From Hymenobacter sedentarius (GTDB lineage Bacteria; Bacteroidota; Bacteroidia; Cytophagales; Hymenobacteraceae): a DNA stretch of 64,000 nt. Below, piece after piece: positions 7,670 to 16,194 of this stretch. The translations under genes were made by a program, and so were the position numbers. Under the pieces are notes generated by a model, which made no database searches, was not told the origin of the DNA, and saw only the letters and a program-made list of their open reading frames with translations. Location of the stretch: NCBI RefSeq assembly GCF_001507645.1, contig NZ_CP013909.1:2232001-2296000 (forward strand), given 5' to 3'. Positions within the stretch are counted from its first letter, which is position 1, and every line of letters begins with the position of its first letter.

Positions 7670-10600
7670 ATGAACAAGCTCTACAGACTGGCTTGCTTGC
7701 TCCTGTTTCTGCTCGCTGGCTATATGCCGGGCGCGTTGGCGCAGGGCCGCACCGTGAGCGGTAAGGTGACTACTGCCGACACCAAAGAAGCCCTGCCCGG
7801 CGTGACGGTGCTGCTGAAAGGCACCACCAACGGCACCGGCACCGGCCCCGACGGCACCTACACCCTGCAGGTGCCGAACGAGGGCGGGACGCTGGTGTTC
7901 TCCTTTGTGGGCTATGCCTCGCAGGAAATTGCCCTTGCGGGTCAGTCCACCATTAGCCCTGCCCTGGCCGTCGATACCAAAGGGCTGGACGAGGTGGTAG
8001 TGGTAGGCTACGGCACCCAGAAAGCTGGAAACGTGACCGGCGCCATCACCGGCGTCACGGCCAAGGAGATTGAAGAGCGGCCCATCAACCGCATCGAGAA
8101 CGCGCTGGTGGGCCAGATGCCCGGCGTGTACGTGCAGACGCCATCCGGCGAGCCGGGCGCCGAGCTGCAGATTCGGGTGCGGGGCGCGGCTTCTATTAAT
8201 GCATCGAACGAGCCGCTGTATGTGGTAGACGGCGTGCCCGTGGACAACCTGCGCGGCATCAACCCCACCGACGTGGCCAACATTGAAGTGCTCAAGGACG
8301 CGGCCTCGGCCGCCATCTACGGCTCGCGCGGCTCCAACGGCGTGGTGCTCGTAACCACCAAGCGCGGCAAGAAAGGCGCGGCCAAGCTCAATTTTTCGGG
8401 CTTTACGGGTATTCAGAAAGTAGAAAGCAAGCTCGACGTGCAATCGCCCGAGGACTGGATTCAGATGCGCAAAGAAGGCATCGACGAGGACTGGGTGAAG
8501 CAAAACCCGCTCAACCGCCCCGAGGACTCCCGGGCCACGCGCCTTCAGCGCCTGACCGTGAACGGCGTGCCGCCGAGCACCACCAACATCATTCGCTACA
8601 CCTACGACCCCAAGTGGGCATACGGCCAAGACAGCCTCGCCTACACCGACTGGCAGAACGCCCTGTTCCGCAAGGCCAGGATGCAGCAGTACACGGTGGG
8701 CGTGTCGGGCGGTACCGACAACGTAACCTACAACATCAACGGCTCCTACCTCGACCAGGACGGCGTGATTGTGGGCACCAACCTGAAGCGCGCCACCCTG
8801 CGGGCCAACTTCGATGCCCAGATTAAGAAAGGCATCAAGCTGTTTATGACCCTGGCGCCCAGCATGGAGTGGGCCAGCCTGGGCCGCGTAGACGGCACCG
8901 GTGGGCAGGCCCTGAACGCCGCCCAGATGCCCCCCGTGGGCCCCAAGGACGCCGGCAACTACGTGGGCGCCCAGCCTTACCGCACCTACAACTACTCGGG
9001 CAACTACATCAGCCCGGTGGCGGTGCTGGAGCGCAGCCAGGTGCAAGGCACCCGCACCCGCCTCAACGCCAACATGGGCCTGAACCTGGACCTTTACAAA
9101 GGCCTGCAGCTGCAGTTGCTGGGCGCCCTGGACAACGGCTACTACCAGGACCAGCAGTTTTACCCCACCAACACCGACCGCAACTGGTTCAACGCCACCA
9201 ACGAAGGCGCATTGAGCCGCTCGCGCTACTACCAGACTTTCAACACGCGCTACCTCTTCCAGAGCGTGCTGAACTACACCCGCTCGTTTGGCAACCACAA
9301 CCTGAGCGCCATTGCAGGCTACTCCGTCGAGCGCACCGAGGAAGACCGGTCGCAGCAGGAAAATGCCCAGCTGCCCAACGACTGGACCTACCTGTTTGAC
9401 CGCGCCAACTCCACTACCAACCAGACCAGCATTGCTGTGCCGGTGAAGGACATGCTTTTGTCGTACTTCACCCGCGCCCAATACGACTACAAGCAGAAGT
9501 ACCTGCTGTCGGCCAGCCTGCGGCGCGACGGCTCCTCGAAATTCGGCAACAGCCGGCCATTTGGCTACTTCCCGGCCGTGTCGGTGGGCTGGCGCGTGTC
9601 GGGTGAGGACTTCATGCAGGGCATATCGGTTATCAGCGACCTGAAATTCCGGGCCAGCTGGGGCGTTACCGGCAACAACCGCATTCCCAGCAACTCGCAG
9701 TTTGCCACCCTGGGCGTGAACAACTACCCGCTGGGCACAGGTACCGCCGCCACCGGCTACAGCCCCGCCAACTTCCAGAACGACGTGTTGGGCTGGGAGC
9801 AAACCGCCAGCTTTAACTACGGCGTGGATTTCGGTGTCCTCGACAACCGCCTGCAGGTGTCGGCCGACTACTACATCAAAAACACCACCGACCTGCTCTA
9901 CACCGTGCCGGTGTCGTCCATCACAGGCTTCACCAAAAGCCTGCAAAACATCGGCGACGTGCGCAACGTGGGCGTGGAGCTGGGCCTGAACTCGCGCAAC
10001 CTCGTGGGCGCCTTTCAGTGGAATACCTCCTTTAACACTTCCTACAACGACAACAAAGTGGTGCGCCTGGGCACCGACAACACGCCCGTACCCGGCGGCT
10101 TCAGCAACCTGACCAGCCTGCTGCAGGTGGGCGTGCCCATCAACTCCTTTTACCTCTACGATGCCATCGGCGTGTACCAGACCCAGGCCGAGGTTGATGC
10201 CGGCCCCAAAATGTCCGGCACCCGCGTGGGCGACACCAAATACCGCGACGTGAACGGCGACGGCGTCATCACCAACGACGACCGCACCATCATTGGCAAC
10301 CCCCAGCCCAAGTTCACTTTCGGGGTAACCAACAACTTCCGCTACAAAGGCTTCGACCTGAACGTGCTGGTGAACGCCCAGCAGGGCGGCGACTTGTACT
10401 CGCTCATCGGCCGCTCCATCGACCGGCCGGGCATGGGCTACCTCTACAACCACTCCTCGAACTGGAACAACCGCTGGCGCTCCGAAGCCAACCCCGGCGA
10501 CGGCAAGACGCCATCTATCGGCGCCACCACCGGTGCTTATTTTGACTCGCGCTGGCTGTACAGCTCCGACTACATCCGCGTGAAGAACATCACCTTGGGC

Positions 10601-10783
10601 TACACCCTGCCCAAGCAGCGCTTCTACAGCGGGGCCCGCGTGTACTTCGCGCTGGAAAACGCCTACATCTGGCACAACTACACCGGCGGCTTCTCGCCGG
10701 AGGCGCTGCAAGCCGGCGGCTACGACAACGGCAGCTACCCGCAGGCCCGCACCTACACGTTCGGCTTCAACCTGTCGATTTAA
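7670..10783 (+). CDS. SusC/RagA-type TonB-dependent outer-membrane transporter (SusC-1)
   Basis: 1037 aa. A signal peptide ending ALAQ (about residue 22) is followed by a carboxypeptidase-regulatory-like domain (VSGKVTTADTKEALPGVTVLLKGTT, residues about 25-100), the signature DEVVVVGYGTQK, a plug with the ADGSRGSNGVVLVTTKRGK-type motif, and a beta-barrel ending in the aromatic FGFNLSI. It imports oligosaccharides together with the SusD lipoprotein encoded 33 bp downstream. The substrate is inferred to be RG-I fragments because PL11 and CE12 genes follow. The ATG at 7670 was chosen over a TTG at 7631 because it starts directly at the signal peptide. Confidence 0.93.
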   Translation: MNKLYRLACLLLFLLAGYMPGALAQGRTVSGKVTTADTKEALPGVTVLLKGTTNGTGTGPDGTYTLQVPNEGGTLVFSFVGYASQEIALAGQSTISPALAVDTKGLDEVVVVGYGTQKAGNVTGAITGVTAKEIEERPINRIENALVGQMPGVYVQTPSGEPGAELQIRVRGAASINASNEPLYVVDGVPVDNLRGINPTDVANIEVLKDAASAAIYGSRGSNGVVLVTTKRGKKGAAKLNFSGFTGIQKVESKLDVQSPEDWIQMRKEGIDEDWVKQNPLNRPEDSRATRLQRLTVNGVPPSTTNIIRYTYDPKWAYGQDSLAYTDWQNALFRKARMQQYTVGVSGGTDNVTYNINGSYLDQDGVIVGTNLKRATLRANFDAQIKKGIKLFMTLAPSMEWASLGRVDGTGGQALNAAQMPPVGPKDAGNYVGAQPYRTYNYSGNYISPVAVLERSQVQGTRTRLNANMGLNLDLYKGLQLQLLGALDNGYYQDQQFYPTNTDRNWFNATNEGALSRSRYYQTFNTRYLFQSVLNYTRSFGNHNLSAIAGYSVERTEEDRSQQENAQLPNDWTYLFDRANSTTNQTSIAVPVKDMLLSYFTRAQYDYKQKYLLSASLRRDGSSKFGNSRPFGYFPAVSVGWRVSGEDFMQGISVISDLKFRASWGVTGNNRIPSNSQFATLGVNNYPLGTGTAATGYSPANFQNDVLGWEQTASFNYGVDFGVLDNRLQVSADYYIKNTTDLLYTVPVSSITGFTKSLQNIGDVRNVGVELGLNSRNLVGAFQWNTSFNTSYNDNKVVRLGTDNTPVPGGFSNLTSLLQVGVPINSFYLYDAIGVYQTQAEVDAGPKMSGTRVGDTKYRDVNGDGVITNDDRTIIGNPQPKFTFGVTNNFRYKGFDLNVLVNAQQGGDLYSLIGRSIDRPGMGYLYNHSSNWNNRWRSEANPGDGKTPSIGATTGAYFDSRWLYSSDYIRVKNITLGYTLPKQRFYSGARVYFALENAYIWHNYTGGFSPEALQAGGYDNGSYPQARTYTFGFNLSI

Positions 10784-10816
10784 GTGCCCTTCCACTCCCT
10801 TTAAACCGATATTTCG

Positions 10817-12334
10817 ATGAACGCACTTAAACTTCTGGCGTACTCCGCCGCACTGGGACTGGGCACGCTGCTGGCATCTTCCTGCAGCGAAAAAGAACTC
10901 TACATTCCGCCCGTGGCCAACAACACGGCCGACGAATTCTACAAGGACGAGGCACAAGTAAACCAGGGCGTAATTGCCATTTACAACGGCGCCCTCTCGT
11001 TTCCGCAAAGCTCGAACTGGAACATGTCGGAGTTTCGCTCCGATAACATCAACGCGCAGGTGCAGACCGTGCAGCGGGATTTCAGCGACATCAGCAACTT
11101 CACGGCTACTTCGCAGCTGGGTCAGCTCCAGGCCACCTGGACCGATTTGTTTGAAGTGGTGTACCGCTCGAACATTCTGCTCGAGAAAATCCAGCCCTTC
11201 TCCTTTGCCCGCGTGAACCAGTTCAAGGGCGAAGCCCGGTTCCTGCGCGCCTACGCCTACTTCGACCTGGTGCGCTACTGGGGCCCGGTGCCCATTGCCG
11301 ACCACGTGCTGGGCATTGAGGAGTCGAAAACGGTGCCGCGCGCACCCATTGCCGACGTGTACAAGCTCATCGTCGACGACCTGACCTTTGCCGCCGCCAA
11401 CCTGCCCGCTTCCTACGGCACCACCGACAAGGGCCGCGCCACCAAGTGGGCTGCCAAGGCCATGCTGGCCCGCGTGTACCTCACCATGTACGGCTACCCG
11501 CTGCGCCAGTCCAGCGCCCTGCCGCTGGCCAAGCAGCAGCTGATGGATGTGTACGCCGCTGCCGGCCCCACCACGTTCTCGATGGCCGCCAACTTCGCCG
11601 ACCTATTCAAAACCGTGAACGACAACAAGTACGCGGTGTTTGAAATCCAGTACGCCTCGGGCGGCGTGGGCCTGGGTAGCACCATTCCGTGGGACCAGGG
11701 CAGCGTGTTTCCGTCGTGGTGGTCGCCCTTCTCGCCCAGCCAGACCGACATCACGCCCAGCCCCGACTTCCTGGGCCGCAACTGGTCCATCAAGGACCTG
11801 CGCCGCAAAGCCACGCTGGACACCGTATATGTGAACCCGACTACCAACGCCATTACCGTGACCCGGGCGCAGTTCACCAAGTTCCTGGAGAAAGGCACCA
11901 CCGCCCCGCAGAACAATCGCGACTACTCCAACAACTTCCCCATCATTCGCTTCGAGGACGTAATGCTGATGTACGCCGAGGTGCTGACCGAGGAAAGCGG
12001 CTCGGTGCAGCCGCTAGCCCTGTCGCTGGTGAACCAGATTCGGACCCGCTCGGGCGTCGCGGCCTACACCGCCACCTCGCCCGAAACGGCCAGCAAAGCC
12101 GCGTTCATTGCCGCTATTTTGAAGGAGCGCAAGTACGAGTTTGCCGCCGAAGGCCTGCGTTGGTTCGACCTGGTACGCACCGGCAACGCCATCTCGGTGA
12201 TGACGGCCTACAAGCGGCTGACCATCAACAGCGGCTTCCGCCAGCTCGACGAGCACGACCTGCTCTTCCCCATTCCCTTGCTGGAGCTGCGCATCAACCC
12301 CGGCTTCTGGCAGCAGAACCCCGGCTACAACTAG
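10817..12334 (+). CDS. SusD/RagB-type glycan-binding lipoprotein (SusD-1)
   Basis: 505 aa surface lipoprotein partnering SusC-1. The lipobox LASSC puts the lipid-modified Cys at about residue 23. The helical TPR-rich body (RFLRAYAYFDLVRYWGPVPI) and the C-terminal RWFDLVRTG and NPGYN endings are typical of the family. It would hold RG-I oligosaccharides over the SusC barrel. It sits 33 bp after SusC-1 in the same transcript and is followed at once by a terminator-like hairpin that should make the pair more abundant than the enzymes downstream. Confidence 0.93.
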   Translation: MNALKLLAYSAALGLGTLLASSCSEKELYIPPVANNTADEFYKDEAQVNQGVIAIYNGALSFPQSSNWNMSEFRSDNINAQVQTVQRDFSDISNFTATSQLGQLQATWTDLFEVVYRSNILLEKIQPFSFARVNQFKGEARFLRAYAYFDLVRYWGPVPIADHVLGIEESKTVPRAPIADVYKLIVDDLTFAAANLPASYGTTDKGRATKWAAKAMLARVYLTMYGYPLRQSSALPLAKQQLMDVYAAAGPTTFSMAANFADLFKTVNDNKYAVFEIQYASGGVGLGSTIPWDQGSVFPSWWSPFSPSQTDITPSPDFLGRNWSIKDLRRKATLDTVYVNPTTNAITVTRAQFTKFLEKGTTAPQNNRDYSNNFPIIRFEDVMLMYAEVLTEESGSVQPLALSLVNQIRTRSGVAAYTATSPETASKAAFIAAILKERKYEFAAEGLRWFDLVRTGNAISVMTAYKRLTINSGFRQLDEHDLLFPIPLLELRINPGFWQQNPGYN

Positions 12335-12346
12335 CCTGAATAATTC

Positions 12347-12378
12347 AAAAACGGCGGGCTCCAACCCGCCGTTTTTTT
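12347..12378 (+). terminator. Intrinsic terminator/attenuator after SusD-1
   Basis: ACGGCGGG / CCCGCCGT stem with a six-base loop, flanked by an A run and seven T. Only 30 bp separate it from the PL11 start and I see no promoter in that space, so PL11 probably depends on partial read-through. Confidence 0.88.
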
Positions 12379-12408
12379 GCCAACTGCCTCCGTCATTCCT
12401 TTTGCCCG

Positions 12409-14355
12409 ATGAAATCCCGCTGCATTTCGCTGGCCTTGGCTGCCGCCCTGCTTGGGGCGGGCCCTTCGGCTACCTTGCCCCCGGCCCCCCAGGCGCAGCC
12501 CGAACGGCTGGGGCGCGGGATAGTAGCCATTGCCCAACCCGATGGCAAGGTGTTCATTAGCTGGCGCCTGCTGGCTTCTGACGCGCCTGGGGTGGGCTTT
12601 AACGTGTACCGCACCAACGGCGCCGGAGCCCCCATCAAGCTCAATGACCAGCCCCTGACTGCGGGCACCAACTTTCTGGACATAGCCGGCAAAACATCAT
12701 CCTCGAAGTACTTCGTCCGGGTGGCCGGAGCTGCCGCCACTCCCGATGCTTCGGACGCTTCTGCGCTGGCTACCGCTTGGAGCGAAGGCTTCCTGCGTGT
12801 GCCTTTGCAACCGCCGCCCGAAGGCACCGTGAGCAGCGGCCCCGAAACCAGCGCCTACACCTACACCGCCAACGACGCCTCCGCGGCCGACCTGGACGGC
12901 GACGGCCAGTACGAAATTGTGCTGAAATGGGAGCCCACCAACGCCCACGACAACAGCCAGGGCGGCCTCACGGGCCCCGTCATTCTTGATGCGTATAAGC
13001 TGGACGGCACCCGCCTCTGGCGCATCAATCTGGGCCGAAACATCCGGGCCGGCGCGCACTACACGCAGTTCATGGTGTACGACCTCGACGGCGATGGCAA
13101 AGCCGAAGTGGCCTGCAAAACCGCCGATGGCACCGTCGATGGCATGGGCAAAGCTGTGGGCGATGCTACCAAAGACTACCGCTCGCTCACTGTGCCCAGC
13201 GACGGCCCCAGCGTGCTCACGGCCCGCGATGCCAAGTACGGCCGCATCTTGGCCGGGCCAGAGTATTTCACGGTGTTCAACGGTCTCACTGGCGCGGCGC
13301 TAGCCAGCACGCCCTACCTGCCCGCCCGTGGCGACCTGAGCGGCTGGGGCGGCCTCGGCGGCAACGGAGGCAACGACCGCTACGGCAACCGTGCCGACCG
13401 ATTCCTGGCCGCCGTGGCCTACCTCGACGGCAGCCGGCCCAGCGTGGTGATGTGCCGCGGCTACTACGGCCGCACTGTGCTGGCCGCCTGGGACTGGCGC
13501 GGTGGCCAGCTCAAGTCGCGCTGGGTCTTCGACTCGAAAGATGGCAAGAATCCCTTTTCCGGCATGGGCAACCACGGCCTGAGCGTGAACGATGTGGACG
13601 GCGACGGCAAAGACGAAATCGTGTACGGCTCGATGGTGGTCGACGACAATGGCACGGGGCTCTACAGCACCGGCCTGCGCCACGGCGACGCCCTGCACGT
13701 GAGCGACCTCGACCCCAGCACGCCCGGCCTGGAAGCCTGGGGCGTGCACGAAAACGAAGAGAAAGTGCCCGGCTACGAAAACGGCCCCGGGGCCGCGATG
13801 TACGATGCCCGAACCGGCAAAACCCTCTTCGCCCGGCTGCCCGGCCAGGACGTGGGCCGCGGCATGGCCGCCGACATCGACCCGCGCTACCCCGGCGCCG
13901 AAGTCTGGGTAAGCAACCCGGAATTGGGCCTGCTCACCTGCAAGGGCGAGCGCATCGGCCCGTCGCCGCGCTCCGTGAACTTTGGCCTGTGGTGGGATGG
14001 GGATTTGCTGCGTGAGCTGCTCAACGACACCCGCGTGGAAAAGTGGGACTACCAGGCCGGCCAGCTCAACAAGCCGCTTGAGGGCAAAGCCTTCGGTGCC
14101 GCGTCCTGCAACGGCAGCAAAGCCACGCCCTGCCTCAGCGCCGACCTGCTGGGCGACTGGCGCGAGGAAGTAGTCTGGCGCACCGCCAACAACTCCGCGC
14201 TGCTGATTTTCAGCAGCACCATTCCCACCACGCACCGCCTCACCACGCTGATGCAGGACCGCGCCTACCGCCTTGGCGTGGCCCGCGAAAACGTGGGCTA
14301 CAACCAGCCGCCGCACCCCGGCTTTTTTCTGGGCGAAGGCATGAAAGCCCTGTAG
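12409..14355 (+). CDS. Rhamnogalacturonan lyase, polysaccharide lyase family 11
   Basis: 648 aa secreted lyase that cleaves the Rha-GalA backbone of RG-I by beta-elimination, leaving unsaturated galacturonyl ends. A signal peptide (to about residue 30) and an FnIII-like beta-sandwich (residues about 40-130, WRLLASDAPGVGFNVYR) precede an eight-bladed-propeller domain with calcium-binding DxDGDG repeats (DLDGDGQYE, DLDGDGKAE, DVDGDGKDE). The segments NFGLWWDGDLLRELL and GDWREEVVWRT are characteristic of PL11 (YesW/YesX type). Its product is the substrate for the GH105 encoded at 44611. It lies just after the SusCD-1 terminator. Confidence 0.93.
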   Translation: MKSRCISLALAAALLGAGPSATLPPAPQAQPERLGRGIVAIAQPDGKVFISWRLLASDAPGVGFNVYRTNGAGAPIKLNDQPLTAGTNFLDIAGKTSSSKYFVRVAGAAATPDASDASALATAWSEGFLRVPLQPPPEGTVSSGPETSAYTYTANDASAADLDGDGQYEIVLKWEPTNAHDNSQGGLTGPVILDAYKLDGTRLWRINLGRNIRAGAHYTQFMVYDLDGDGKAEVACKTADGTVDGMGKAVGDATKDYRSLTVPSDGPSVLTARDAKYGRILAGPEYFTVFNGLTGAALASTPYLPARGDLSGWGGLGGNGGNDRYGNRADRFLAAVAYLDGSRPSVVMCRGYYGRTVLAAWDWRGGQLKSRWVFDSKDGKNPFSGMGNHGLSVNDVDGDGKDEIVYGSMVVDDNGTGLYSTGLRHGDALHVSDLDPSTPGLEAWGVHENEEKVPGYENGPGAAMYDARTGKTLFARLPGQDVGRGMAADIDPRYPGAEVWVSNPELGLLTCKGERIGPSPRSVNFGLWWDGDLLRELLNDTRVEKWDYQAGQLNKPLEGKAFGAASCNGSKATPCLSADLLGDWREEVVWRTANNSALLIFSSTIPTTHRLTTLMQDRAYRLGVARENVGYNQPPHPGFFLGEGMKAL

Positions 14356-14386
14356 CGGGGCCGCGGCGAGTTTGGGCCGCCGCTGC

Positions 14387-14432
14387 GCAGGTGAGTGCAG
14401 GACACCCTGGCGGGGCTTTGGTGCAACTTTTG
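14387..14432 (+). promoter_or_regulatory. Type A promoter of the CE12 pair
   Basis: GCAGGTGAG (14387-14395) and GCAGGACAC (14397-14405), then AACTTTTG (14425-14432), 7/8 to TAnnTTTG, with the standard 27-bp spacing. I found this copy by applying the geometry of the others, which supports the model. Confidence 0.55.
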
Positions 14433-14476
14433 ACTATTAACCCCTAAGCCGTCGGCTTCCTTTCTCAATTTTTACG

Positions 14477-15259
14477 ATGAATAAATCTTGGTTTGCGACC
14501 CGCTGCTTGACAGTGGTCGCAGTACTTTTCCTGCTGGTGGGCTTTGGCAAGCCGGCGGGGCCGCCCACGCTGTTTCTCATTGGCGACTCCACGGTGAACA
14601 ACAACGGCAACGGGCAAATGGGCTGGGGCAACGTCGTTGCCAGCCACTTCGATACGACCAAAATCAAGGTGCGCAACAACGCCAAGGCTGGCCGCAGCAC
14701 CCGCACGTTCATCACGGAAGGCCGCTGGGAGAAAACTATTGCCGCCATCCGGCCCGGTGATTTTCTCATCATGCAGTTTGGCCACAACGAAGGCAGCGCG
14801 CCCGACACCACCAAGGCCGGCCGCCGCGGCGTGCTGCGCGGCACCGGCGCAGAAACCAAGGACCTGGTATGGCCCGACGGCCACCCCGAAACCGTGAACA
14901 CCTACGGTTGGTACCTGCGCAAATTCATCCGCGAAGCCAAGGCCAAAGGCGCCACACCGGTGGTCTGCTCCATGATTCCGCGCAACGAGTGGAAGGATGG
15001 GAAAGTCATCCGCGCCAGCAACGACTTCGGCAAGTGGGCCCAGGAAGTAGCCCAACAAGAGGGCGTGGCATTCATCAACCTCAACGAGATAACGGCGCTG
15101 AAATACGATAAGCTGGGTCCGGACGAGGTAAAGAAGTTTTTCCCCGGCGACCACACCCACACCAACGAAGCCGGCGCCCGCCTGAACGCTGAGTCGGTGG
15201 TAGATGGCATTAAAAGCAACAAGAAGCTGGCGCTGAATAAATACCTGGCTAAGAAATAA
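14477..15259 (+). CDS. Rhamnogalacturonan acetylesterase, CE12 SGNH hydrolase (copy 1)
   Basis: 260 aa secreted esterase that removes acetyl groups from RG-I. The SGNH blocks are visible: LIGDSTVNNNG (block I, nucleophile Ser about residue 38), AGRSTRTF (block II), FGHNEGS (block III Asn) and DHTHTNEAGA (block V Asp/His). An N-terminal hydrophobic signal segment spans residues about 8-25. It forms a tandem with a related CE12 gene 13 bp downstream and has its own type A promoter. Confidence 0.9.
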   Translation: MNKSWFATRCLTVVAVLFLLVGFGKPAGPPTLFLIGDSTVNNNGNGQMGWGNVVASHFDTTKIKVRNNAKAGRSTRTFITEGRWEKTIAAIRPGDFLIMQFGHNEGSAPDTTKAGRRGVLRGTGAETKDLVWPDGHPETVNTYGWYLRKFIREAKAKGATPVVCSMIPRNEWKDGKVIRASNDFGKWAQEVAQQEGVAFINLNEITALKYDKLGPDEVKKFFPGDHTHTNEAGARLNAESVVDGIKSNKKLALNKYLAKK

Positions 15260-15272
15260 CGCCTTTCCCTTT

Positions 15273-16112
15273 ATGAAATCAAACGACAACCCCGGAAGCC
15301 AGCTCAATAATTTACTTGGCCGCTCCGTGCTGGGCTACGCGCTGCTGCTTGTGTGCCTGCTGAGCTCAGCCTTCACACTGTTGCCTCAGAAGGCGCGCAA
15401 GCCCACGCTGTTTCTTATCGGCGACTCGACCGTGAAAAACGGCAAGGGCAAGGGCGACGGCGGCCTCTGGGGCTGGGGCAATTACCTGCTCGTGCACTTC
15501 GACACCACCCGCATTCACATCGAAAACGATGCGCTGGGCGGCACCAGCAGCCGCACCTTCCAAACCAAGGGCCTTTGGGCCGTGGTGCAGGCCAAAATCC
15601 AGCCCGGCGACTTCGTGATTATGCAGTTTGGGCACAACGACGACGGCCCGTTGGCCGACACCGCCCGCGCCCGCGGCACCATCAAAAGCAACGGCGAGGA
15701 AAGCCAGGAAGTGTACAACCCCCTCTCCAAGCAGCAGGAAGTGGTGCACAGCTACGGCTGGTACCTGCGCAAGTTTATTGCCGATACCAAGGCCAAGGGC
15801 GCCACGCCGGTGGTATGCTCGCTCATTCCGCGCAACGGGTGGAAAGAAGGTAAAGTGAACCGTGCCACGAAGGGCTACACCAAGTGGGCGGCCGAAGCGG
15901 CTCGGCAGGGCGGGGCCTATTTCATTGATTTGAATAAGCTGGTAGCCGATAAATACGACCGCGAAGGCGAGGCCAAAGTGGGCACCGTGTACTTCACCTC
16001 GAAAGACCACACGCACACCATCGAGGCCGGCGCGCAGCTCAACGCCGCCACTGTGGCGGAGGGAATTCGTGCCACCAAAGGGCTGGCGCTGCGCAAGTAT
16101 CTGAAGAAGTAG
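15273..16112 (+). CDS. Rhamnogalacturonan acetylesterase, CE12 SGNH hydrolase (copy 2)
   Basis: 279 aa, clearly homologous to the preceding gene and probably its diverged tandem duplicate. Blocks: LIGDSTVKNGK, GGTSSRTF, FGHNDDGP and DHTHTIEAGA. The signal/anchor segment is longer, with a hydrophobic stretch at about residues 18-36. It is cotranscribed with copy 1. The stop codon is part of a palindromic repeat (16110-16179), suggesting the element inserted right at the gene end. Differences around block II and a longer insertion after block III may reflect different acetylation positions. Confidence 0.9.
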   Translation: MKSNDNPGSQLNNLLGRSVLGYALLLVCLLSSAFTLLPQKARKPTLFLIGDSTVKNGKGKGDGGLWGWGNYLLVHFDTTRIHIENDALGGTSSRTFQTKGLWAVVQAKIQPGDFVIMQFGHNDDGPLADTARARGTIKSNGEESQEVYNPLSKQQEVVHSYGWYLRKFIADTKAKGATPVVCSLIPRNGWKEGKVNRATKGYTKWAAEAARQGGAYFIDLNKLVADKYDREGEAKVGTVYFTSKDHTHTIEAGAQLNAATVAEGIRATKGLALRKYLKK

Positions 16113-16179
16113 CGCGGACTTTTAGTCCGCGAGCAACCCGTTCGAATCTCCTACACTCGCGGACTAAAAGTCCGCGCTA
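16110..16179. repeat. Double palindrome GCGGACTTTTAGTCCGC element
   Basis: Two perfect 24-bp inverted arms (16110-16133 and 16156-16179). Each arm is itself a palindrome centred on ACTTTTAGT. The left arm includes the CE12 copy 2 stop codon. No T tract. It would form a large RNA cruciform between the CE12 and propeller genes. Confidence 0.85.
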
Positions 16180-16194
16180 CAATTCCCATTCAAC

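Noticed and set aside
7646..11305. Very long minus-strand open frame (1219 codons) opposite SusC-1 and SusD-1
   Set aside because: It is antisense to two unmistakable genes; the high GC third position leaves the opposite frame open. Composition (His/Val/Gly/Ala rich, no domain) is that of a shadow frame. The same applies to long frames opposite rhaI, GH2-a, PL11, GH2-b and the DUF4450-like gene.
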